From: Chloroflexota bacterium | Lineage (GTDB): Bacteria; Chloroflexota; Anaerolineae; Aggregatilineales; UBA3940 | Length of the DNA: 12,351 nt | Direction: 5' to 3' | Assembly (NCBI GenBank): GCA_024643825.1 | Contig: JAHEME010000034.1 | Span: 1 to 12,351, forward strand | Shown: piece by piece, positions 7,331 through 12,351 of the stretch | Layout: each line of letters opens with the position of its first letter | Position numbering within the stretch: the stretch's first letter is position 1 | The notes under the pieces: generated by a model | Databases searched by the model: none | The model's input: the letters and a program-made list of their open reading frames with translations, nothing else | What the model was told of the DNA's origin: nothing | Program-made: the position numbers and the translations under genes

Positions 7331-7372
7331 CTTCCACCCGCAGCGTCGCACGGAGAAGTAAGGGAGATCGGA

Positions 7373-7999
7373 ATGACAGTTACGGCAGATATGGTAAAAG
7401 CTCTGCGCGAGGAAACTGGCGCGGCTATCCTTGATTGCAAGAAGGCACTTGAGCAGTATGACGGCGATTTGGAGCAGGCCAAAGCCTATTTAGCAGAAAA
7501 AGGCCTGGCGACCGCCAAGAAGAAGGAAGGGCGCGTCGCGCGGGAAGGCATCGTAGAGGCCTACCAGCATACTGGTGGGCGCGTGGGTGTGATGGTGGAA
7601 GTGAACTGTGAGACTGACTTTGTGGCAAACACCGATCAGTTCAAGCAGTTGGCCCACGATCTGGCCCTGCACATCGCCTTCGCCAGCCCACTTTACGTGA
7701 GCCGCGAGGAGGTTCCAGCGGCGGTGGTTGAGGAAAAGAAGGCCGAGTTTCAACAGGAAGCCCTGGCAACCGGGAAGCCTGCCAACGTGGTGGAGAAGAT
7801 CGTGGAAGGCAAGCTGGATAAATATCTCTCGGAGATCAGCCTCCTCGATCAGCCCTTTGTGAAAAATGATGAAGCGACCATTGGTGAGCTTCTCACTCGT
7901 GCGGTTGGCGATTTGAAAGAGAATATTCGCGTCAGCCGCTTCGCCCGGTTTGAGCTAGGCGAGGCATCCGGCGACGAAGAAGGCGGGGGTGAGGAGTAG
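7373..7999 (+). CDS. tsf: Translation elongation factor Ts (short form)
   Basis: EF-Ts is the cytosolic guanine nucleotide exchange factor that releases GDP from EF-Tu. The 208-residue protein starts with the UBA-like helical module (MVKALREETGAAILDCKKALEQYDGDLEQAKAYLAEKG, about 7-44) and carries the signature CETDFVANTDQF (79-90), whose Asp82 and Phe83 correspond to the residues that displace the EF-Tu magnesium site. It is shorter than the E. coli form (about 283 residues) and close to the Thermus form, so it has one core subdomain rather than two. It ends in a short acidic Gly/Glu stretch. AGGGAG lies 6 bases before the ATG. It is the second and last gene of the operon, with an intrinsic terminator 17 bases after the stop. 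Confidence 0.97.
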   Translation: MTVTADMVKALREETGAAILDCKKALEQYDGDLEQAKAYLAEKGLATAKKKEGRVAREGIVEAYQHTGGRVGVMVEVNCETDFVANTDQFKQLAHDLALHIAFASPLYVSREEVPAAVVEEKKAEFQQEALATGKPANVVEKIVEGKLDKYLSEISLLDQPFVKNDEATIGELLTRAVGDLKENIRVSRFARFELGEASGDEEGGGEE

Positions 8000-8016
8000 C
8001 CTCACAGCAGACATCC

Positions 8017-8049
8017 GGGATTAGAGAAACTCTCTAATCCCTTTTTTTT
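8017..8049 (+). terminator. Intrinsic terminator of rpsB-tsf
   Basis: GGGATTAGAGA (8017-8027) pairs perfectly over 11 bases with TCTCTAATCCC (8031-8041) around a 3-base loop, followed directly by eight T (8042-8049). It lies 17 bases after the tsf stop codon and should separate the operon from pyrH. Confidence 0.95.
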
Positions 8050-8096
8050 GCCGATTTATTGTGCCGATCACTAGCAGCGCCTCTGGGAGGGAACCT

Positions 8097-8828
8097 ATGA
8101 ACGAACCTGTCATCGGAACACCCATCTATCACCGGATCGTTCTCAAGCTCGGCGGAGAAGCCCTTTCCGGGCAAGGGGACTTTGGCATTGACCCCAAACA
8201 GGCCGAGTGGCTGGCAGCAATCATCAAGCGTGTGCGCCATCTGGGGGTGGAAGTCGCCATCGTGATTGGCGGCGGCAACCTGTGGCGCGGTGCGGCGGGG
8301 ACTGCCGCCGGGATGGATCGGGCTACCGCTGACCATATCGGGATGTTGGCTACGGTCATGAATGGGTTGGCGCTGCGAGATGCTCTGGAACGAGTGGGGG
8401 TTGAGACTCGCGTCCAAACTTCGATTGAGATGAGCGCCATCAGCGAACCCTACATCCGCCTCCGCGCCATTCGCCATCTGGAAAAAGGGCGGGTGGTCAT
8501 TTTAGCGGCGGGAACTGGCAATCCGTTCTTTACCACCGACAGCGCCGCCGCCCTGCGCGGCGTGGAAATTCATGCCGATGTGCTGATCAAGGCGACCAAG
8601 GTTGATGGGGTCTATGATAGCGATCCTCGCAAAACAAACGATGCGAATCGTTTTACGCAAATCACGTTCATGGAGGCGCTTGAAAAGCGCCTCAAGTTCA
8701 TGGACGCGACCGCGCTAACCCTGTGCATGGAAAACAACCTGCCGATCCGCGTGCTTGATCTCTGGAAGGAAGGCGAGTTGGAACGCGCCGTGCTGGGTGA
8801 TGCATCCGTCGGGACGCTGATTACGTAA
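8097..8828 (+). CDS. pyrH: Uridylate kinase (UMP kinase)
   Basis: This 243-residue cytosolic protein phosphorylates UMP to UDP in pyrimidine nucleotide synthesis. It belongs to the amino-acid kinase fold and is normally a hexamer. Motifs in order are IVLKLGGEALSG (14-25, Lys18), VIGGGNLWRG (56-65), GMDRATADHIGMLATVMNGLALRDAL (72-97), GTGNPFFTTDSAAALR (139-154), KATKVDGVYDSDP (165-177) and FMDATALTLC (201-210). The frame is open from a GTG at 8061, but the ATG at 8097 has GGGAGGG just upstream and gives the family N-terminus. The tsf terminator separates it from rpsB-tsf. I saw no convincing promoter in 8050-8096, so it may depend on read-through or on a weak site. frr, its usual neighbour, does not follow. 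Confidence 0.96.
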   Translation: MNEPVIGTPIYHRIVLKLGGEALSGQGDFGIDPKQAEWLAAIIKRVRHLGVEVAIVIGGGNLWRGAAGTAAGMDRATADHIGMLATVMNGLALRDALERVGVETRVQTSIEMSAISEPYIRLRAIRHLEKGRVVILAAGTGNPFFTTDSAAALRGVEIHADVLIKATKVDGVYDSDPRKTNDANRFTQITFMEALEKRLKFMDATALTLCMENNLPIRVLDLWKEGELERAVLGDASVGTLIT

Positions 8829-8851
8829 ATCAGCCTCCACTGGAAATTCAA

Positions 8852-8876
8852 AACAGCCCCCGATCTGGGGGCTGTT
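8852..8876. terminator. Bidirectional terminator between pyrH and the lipoprotein gene
   Basis: AACAGCCCCC (8852-8861) pairs perfectly with GGGGGCTGTT (8867-8876) around GATCT. On the + strand the arm ends in TT and is followed by GGTTTAG. On the - strand it ends in TTTTGAATTT, a better T tract. It lies between the stop codons of two converging genes, only 3 bases from the lipoprotein stop. Confidence 0.85.
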
Positions 8877-8879
8877 GGT

Positions 8880-9911
8880 TTAGAGGATACGAAGTGACGC
8901 TGCAATCGCATCAAAGAACTTCCCGGCATCATCCACGAAACTCAGTGCATAGACGCGGCCTCGTGCCGGAATAAACCATACCTTCCGTCCACTGCTGGTT
9001 TTAACTTCTGTACCGGGGAAGTTCCCCAGCGTGGCCGCTTCGGAAGATGAGGCGGTTAGCCCTTCGGCGGTCATCACCGCGCTGATAGCGGTCGTCACAT
9101 TGGTGGTTTCGATCACCCGAACGAATCCATTGCCCGAACCACTGGGGGATGCAAAACGCACATTCTCCGTTTTGTCTTCTGTCCACGTCCACGTCCAGCC
9201 GTTGGGCACATCGATCTCATAGTCCCAATCCGTATTCTGGAAGGTGAGCGCGAGCGACGTCGTTCCGCCGAAACGCTTGATGTAGCGATAATTGGCCCAG
9301 TAGTAGAAGTCACCCAGTTCTTCTGATGTGGCACGAATTTGGATGTAATCGCCTTCCTGCGGGTTCCCGCCCGGCCACTTCTCCTTCGGTGGGACGATCA
9401 GCCCGACACTGAAATTACCGCGTTCATCGGTATCTAGCGTCCAGTAGTCCGGGCCAGTGTCTCCATCAGGAGCACCCCAGTGTAAGACGACCTCCACATT
9501 CGGGGTGAAGCCACTGCCCTCGACAATCGTCACGTCTCCCGGCTCACCAAGCTGCGGGTTGACCGTGATCCCCGGCCCCGAAGAACTCCCCGATGGAGGA
9601 TTGTTGGCAGGCTGTCCGCCGGAATCGCTGCTGCCCTCCTGGGTTGATGTGGAAACCCCGATCTGTGTTGGCTGCGGCAGCGGAGTTGGGCCGCCCGGCC
9701 CTTCCGGTGAGGCGGTCAGCGTCGGCGGGGAGAGCGTTCCGATTGGCCCAAGCGTGGGGGCCAGCGTTACCGATGTAGGATTGAATTCGACGACTGGCGT
9801 GAGTGTGGGGAGAGGCTCATCGGAAGGCGAGCCTAACGCATTGGTGAAGTTGCACCCGCTGAGTATCAGTGCTGTGATGGATAACCCTACCAGTGAAAGT
9901 TTTCTAAGCAT
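8880..9911 (-). CDS. Surface lipoprotein with Pro/Thr-rich linker and IPT/TIG-like domain
   Basis: I do not recognise a named gene. The 343-residue protein starts with a lipoprotein signal peptide (MLRKLSLVGLSITALILSGC, lipobox Cys20). A long low-complexity linker rich in Pro, Thr, Ser and Gly (about 21-113) follows. Next comes a beta-rich segment ITVNPQLGEPGDVTIVEGSGFTP with VEVVLHWG (115-146) that resembles IPT/TIG-type Ig-like folds, and then a C-terminal domain (about 216-343) that ends hydrophobic. No catalytic motif is visible, so a binding or structural role on the cell surface is the most that can be inferred. The frame is open far upstream, but that part is antisense to the glycosyltransferase gene. 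ATG at 9911 gives a clean signal peptide, though GGAG lies 13 bases away. A TTG at 9920, 4 bases after GGAG, is a real alternative. The gene is divergent from the glycosyltransferase gene. Confidence 0.8.
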   Translation of the reverse strand: MLRKLSLVGLSITALILSGCNFTNALGSPSDEPLPTLTPVVEFNPTSVTLAPTLGPIGTLSPPTLTASPEGPGGPTPLPQPTQIGVSTSTQEGSSDSGGQPANNPPSGSSSGPGITVNPQLGEPGDVTIVEGSGFTPNVEVVLHWGAPDGDTGPDYWTLDTDERGNFSVGLIVPPKEKWPGGNPQEGDYIQIRATSEELGDFYYWANYRYIKRFGGTTSLALTFQNTDWDYEIDVPNGWTWTWTEDKTENVRFASPSGSGNGFVRVIETTNVTTAISAVMTAEGLTASSSEAATLGNFPGTEVKTSSGRKVWFIPARGRVYALSFVDDAGKFFDAIAASLRIL

Positions 9912-9972
9912 ACGTTCCAATAATCTCCTCAAGATGCCCTGGCAGAACCATCTGCCCGGACAGATTTGTGCC

Positions 9973-9978
9973 ATTGTA
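9973..9978 (-). promoter_or_regulatory. Possible -10 box for the lipoprotein gene
   Basis: On the - strand TACAAT (9978-9973) matches five of six -10 consensus bases and lies about 55 bases before the start codon. No good -35 was found at 16-18 bases upstream, so this is tentative. Confidence 0.3.
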
Positions 9979-10021
9979 CCGGATTCGTACCGAACTGCCA
10001 TCGCACCGCGCGGGTTGATGC

Positions 10022-10050
10022 TTGGCCTGAATCCCTTCGCTGTGTACACT
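10022..10050 (+). promoter_or_regulatory. Possible promoter for a leaderless glycosyltransferase message
   Basis: TTGGCC (10022-10027) and TACACT (10045-10050) are 17 bases apart. The -10 ends 8 bases before the ATG at 10059, so transcription would begin at or within a base or two of the start codon. No Shine-Dalgarno sequence exists in the CTCTGGCCCC before the ATG. Confidence 0.4.
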
Positions 10051-10058
10051 CTGGCCCC

Positions 10059-11660
10059 ATGAAACTGCATCGTATCTTCGATAATGACATCGTCCTGATC
10101 GGTTTGCTGGCAGTACTGGCCCTGGCTGGTGCCGTGCTGGTATCGATCAACGTCACGGAGCACATCCCGCATATTGAGGATGAGATCACCTATCTGTTTC
10201 AGGCACGGACGCTGGCCCACGGCGCGTTGGTGGCTCCGGTTCAACCTGCGCGAGCTGCGTTTTTTACCCCGTTTGTAGTGACGATCCAGAATCACCGCGT
10301 AGGCAAGTATCCTATCGGATGGCCCTTGCTGCTGGCGATAGGCGAAGCGTTAGGTGCAGGCTGGCTGGTTGCGCCGATTCTTGGCGCAGCGACGGTGGCC
10401 CTGATCTACTGTACCGGACGCGATCTGGTGGATCGCCAGATCGGAGCGATGGCGGGCCTGCTGGCGGCTACTTCGCCTTTCTTCCTGATTACATCCAGCA
10501 CCTACATGAGCCATGCAGCATCCGCATTCTGGGCGGCGCTGCTGGGGTACAGTTTCCTTCACAAAGAAAAGGCGCTCGCCGCTGGGAGGCGTGGCCGACT
10601 TCCTGCCATTGGCATGGGGATTGCTATCGGGATGCTGGCCCTGACGCGCCCGCTGACTGCTGTTGGGGTAACGGTTCCATTCACACTGCTGATCGCCATA
10701 CGAATCATCCGCCAGCCCCGCGATGTGGGCAGACTGGTGAAAGCATATTGGCCTACTGCACTCGCCGCCGTATTCCTTGCCAGTTGGCAGCCGTTGATTC
10801 TATGGGCGGCAACCGGAAGCCCCACCACCAACCTGTATACCATGATATGGCCCTATGACCGGATCGGGTTTGGGCCAGGTCATGGGGTTCTACCAGAGGG
10901 ACACTCGCTGGCCCAGGCGCTCTATAACGCGCGCCGCGATCTCACGATCTGGGCCACGATCCTGTTTGGCTGGCGGTATCTAAGCTGGCTGCCGATGATC
11001 CCCGGTGTGATCTTCACTGCCCTCGAAGTGAATAAAGAACATCGTGGCTGGGCGTTCTTACTACCCGCCGCCTTGATCAGTCTTGTTGGTGTGTATCTGA
11101 CCTACTGGATTGGTTCTGCGTCTGGTTATGGCCCACGCTATTATTATGAGGCTCTCAGCGCCATGTGTTTGCTGGCGGCGATTGGCTTGCGCGGCTCAAT
11201 GCGATTTCTGGTGGGGGCTGTGCGTCGCGTTCGGCAGCATGAAGTCCGTTCGATGCTGCGCTCCGAGCGAGTGGGCGACCTGCTGGCAGGGACATCGCGC
11301 GCAGCGGTCGTCGTGGTCGTGCTGGCGATTCTGGGGAACGTGCTGCTGTATCTTCCAGACGATCTGCGGGATCGTTATGGGACGTACGACATCACTGCCG
11401 AACCGATCCACCAGATCGAGACGTTGGCAGGGTCGGATCGAGTGGTGGTGCTGGTACAGGGTGGATTCTGGTTTCAATATGCGGCCCTATTTTCGCTCAA
11501 CTCACCCTGGTACGATACGCAGATCGTCGTTGTCCATGATATGAACCTGGCAACTCGCCATGCGGTACTTGCATTGTACCCGGATCGCACCGTCTGGTAT
11601 TCGTGGAATGAGCAGTTTTCCCGAACGCCCTTCCCTTATGAGGAAAGTACGCAGCCATGA
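10059..11660 (+). CDS. GT-C fold membrane glycosyltransferase (ArnT/PMT, GT39/GT83-like)
   Basis: This is a 533-residue polytopic membrane protein. A first membrane helix (about 11-30) is followed by an outside loop with the acidic motif HIEDEITYLFQA (38-49), where GT-C enzymes place their catalytic or metal-binding acids. HRVGKYPIGWPLLLAIGEALG (79-99) matches the conserved second loop of the family. Many more hydrophobic segments follow, and YGPRYYYEALSAMCLLAAIGL (357-377) is a recurrent motif of bacterial members. A soluble part of about 100 residues (433-533) ends the protein. Such enzymes use polyprenyl-phosphate sugars to glycosylate lipids, polymers or proteins on the outer face of the membrane; donor and acceptor are unknown here. 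The start at 10059 precedes the first helix; the upstream 31 codons are antisense to the lipoprotein leader and unlike the family. The stop overlaps the next gene by ATGA, so the two are probably translationally coupled. Confidence 0.8.
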   Translation: MKLHRIFDNDIVLIGLLAVLALAGAVLVSINVTEHIPHIEDEITYLFQARTLAHGALVAPVQPARAAFFTPFVVTIQNHRVGKYPIGWPLLLAIGEALGAGWLVAPILGAATVALIYCTGRDLVDRQIGAMAGLLAATSPFFLITSSTYMSHAASAFWAALLGYSFLHKEKALAAGRRGRLPAIGMGIAIGMLALTRPLTAVGVTVPFTLLIAIRIIRQPRDVGRLVKAYWPTALAAVFLASWQPLILWAATGSPTTNLYTMIWPYDRIGFGPGHGVLPEGHSLAQALYNARRDLTIWATILFGWRYLSWLPMIPGVIFTALEVNKEHRGWAFLLPAALISLVGVYLTYWIGSASGYGPRYYYEALSAMCLLAAIGLRGSMRFLVGAVRRVRQHEVRSMLRSERVGDLLAGTSRAAVVVVVLAILGNVLLYLPDDLRDRYGTYDITAEPIHQIETLAGSDRVVVLVQGGFWFQYAALFSLNSPWYDTQIVVVHDMNLATRHAVLALYPDRTVWYSWNEQFSRTPFPYEESTQP

Positions 11661-12351
11661 GACTCTCACGGATTTTGCTGGTGGTATTCGTTCTTCTTGC
11701 TGCCGGGCTGGCCTGTGGTCCGAACTCGCCGGCCAGTATGAGCACGCCCGTCAAAGCCTTGTCACCGACACCAGCAGTGATCCCGACGTCTCCTGCAAAC
11801 CCAACTTCTCAGAGCACGCAATCTTCGGAGCCTCCTGGCACGATGCATCTCCCGATGATTGATTCCCCTGCCTCAACCTTCTACCCGGCAATGCGTCCCG
11901 GTTTTGAGGCGGATGTTGATGGCTTTGCTGCTGGCACGCGTTACGCACTGGCTCTGGATCTGACCACCAATCCTGTACGGGTGGAGGGCGTGGAAACTGT
12001 ACGCTATCTCAATGACACCGGATCGACTCTGGACGATGTGATATTCCGCCTGTATCCCAATGCGCTGACCGGGGGTGCATCGCTGACTGTAGAATCGGTG
12101 ATTGTGCAGGATCAATCTATTAGCACATCGCTGGAAGTCGGCGATTCCGTCCTACGTGTTCCCCTGCCGGAATCACTTGCCCCCGGCGATGCGATCACCA
12201 TGCAGCTTACTTTCAACCTTACCCTGCCAGAAAACGAACTAATCGGCTACGGGCGTATGGGGTCATCCGAGCACGGTGCGGTGCTCTCCAGCTTCCTGCC
12301 GCTGCTCTCCGTGTATCAGGAGGGCGGCTGGTGGGTAGAGCCTCCCATTGA
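11657..12351 (+). CDS. M1 aminopeptidase-like lipoprotein, N-terminal part (runs off window)
   Basis: The frame opens at ATG 11657 and stays open to the window edge (231 codons). It overlaps the glycosyltransferase stop as ATGA, with GAGGAA 11 bases before the start. Residues 1-20 (MRLSRILLVVFVLLAAGLAC) form a lipoprotein-like signal peptide, although Gly at -3 makes the lipobox weaker than usual. A Pro/Ser/Thr-rich linker (about 21-70) follows. From about residue 90, RYALALDLTTNPVRVEGVETVRYLND, DDVIFRLYPNA, LTFNLTLPENELIGYGRMG and SSFLPLLSVYQEGGWWVEPPI read like the beta-sandwich N-terminal domain of M1 metallopeptidases. The zinc motif HEXXH and the GXMEN-type motif would lie beyond the window, so peptidase activity cannot be confirmed. 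The protein would act outside the membrane, anchored by lipid. Confidence 0.75.
   Translation, partial: MRLSRILLVVFVLLAAGLACGPNSPASMSTPVKALSPTPAVIPTSPANPTSQSTQSSEPPGTMHLPMIDSPASTFYPAMRPGFEADVDGFAAGTRYALALDLTTNPVRVEGVETVRYLNDTGSTLDDVIFRLYPNALTGGASLTVESVIVQDQSISTSLEVGDSVLRVPLPESLAPGDAITMQLTFNLTLPENELIGYGRMGSSEHGAVLSSFLPLLSVYQEGGWWVEPPI

Noticed and set aside
6332..7351. A 339-codon open frame on the - strand across rpsB
   Set aside because: It is antisense to an unmistakable S2 gene, lacks a ribosome site and resembles no protein family. The Glu/Asp-rich tail of S2 gives long antisense frames by codon bias.
8061..8096. GTG start for pyrH
   Set aside because: It lies 11 bases after the terminator T run with no ribosome site. 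The ATG at 8097 has a strong one.
9966..10058. 31 extra codons before the glycosyltransferase
   Set aside because: The residues are not membrane-like or family-like and sit over the promoter region of the divergent gene. The ATG at 10059 directly precedes the first helix.
9912..10295. The lipoprotein frame extended by 128 codons upstream
   Set aside because: The extension overlaps the opposite-strand glycosyltransferase gene, shows no domain, and would bury the signal peptide. A -10 box and a GGAG lie within it.
1..12351. Mobile element, CRISPR array or defence system
   Set aside because: No transposase, integrase, terminal repeats, regularly spaced repeats or nuclease-like genes were seen. 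Gene content is core metabolism, translation and cell envelope.

Overview
The window looks like a chromosomal segment from a moderately GC-rich free-living bacterium, most likely a member of the Chloroflexota (Anaerolineae-like). This placement is inferred from style and no marker in the window proves it. It rests on Pro/Thr/Ser-rich lipoproteins with an IPT/TIG-like domain, a short EF-Ts of about 208 residues, a ribosomal protein S2 with a long acidic tail, and a GT-C membrane protein paired with an M1-like lipoprotein. No tRNA, rRNA, CRISPR array, insertion sequence, phage gene or integration signature was seen. Genes are densely packed and no gene-free stretch exceeds 300 bases. The longest gaps are 4561-4788 and 6181-6388, and both carry regulatory sequence.

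Left part (1-3057, + strand): the 3' end of a penicillin-binding protein 1C gene, then an aldo/keto reductase, then an FGGY sugar kinase starting 7 bases after the reductase stop. The last two look like a small sugar or polyol unit. An imperfect hairpin (3081-3108) separates the kinase from lpdA, which converges on it from the - strand.

Middle part (3154-6180): lpdA (dihydrolipoyl dehydrogenase, E3) on the - strand is divergent from a three-domain persulfide dioxygenase/pseudo-rhodanese/rhodanese protein resembling staphylococcal CstB, a sulfide and persulfide detoxification enzyme. The 228-base gap between their starts has a plausible promoter for each gene and, between them, a cluster of GTCACA/TGTGAC inverted repeats that could be a shared operator.

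Core translation part (6210-8876): a good sigma70-type promoter, a leader of about 144 bases with three perfect hairpins, rpsB and tsf, closed by a textbook intrinsic terminator. pyrH follows as a separate unit and ends at a second, bidirectional terminator. frr, often next to pyrH, is not there. Instead a lipoprotein gene converges on pyrH.

Right part (8880-12351): a - strand cell-surface lipoprotein is divergent from a + strand pair. The pair is a polytopic GT-C (ArnT/PMT-like) glycosyltransferase and, overlapping it by ATGA, the start of an M1 aminopeptidase-like lipoprotein that runs off the window. The glycosyltransferase has no Shine-Dalgarno sequence and a promoter-like -10 box 8 bases before its ATG, so it may be leaderless.

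Most of the window is ordinary housekeeping. No clear new multi-gene system is visible. The best leads are the divergent lpdA/CstB-like control region, the structured rpsB leader and the acidic S2 tail.
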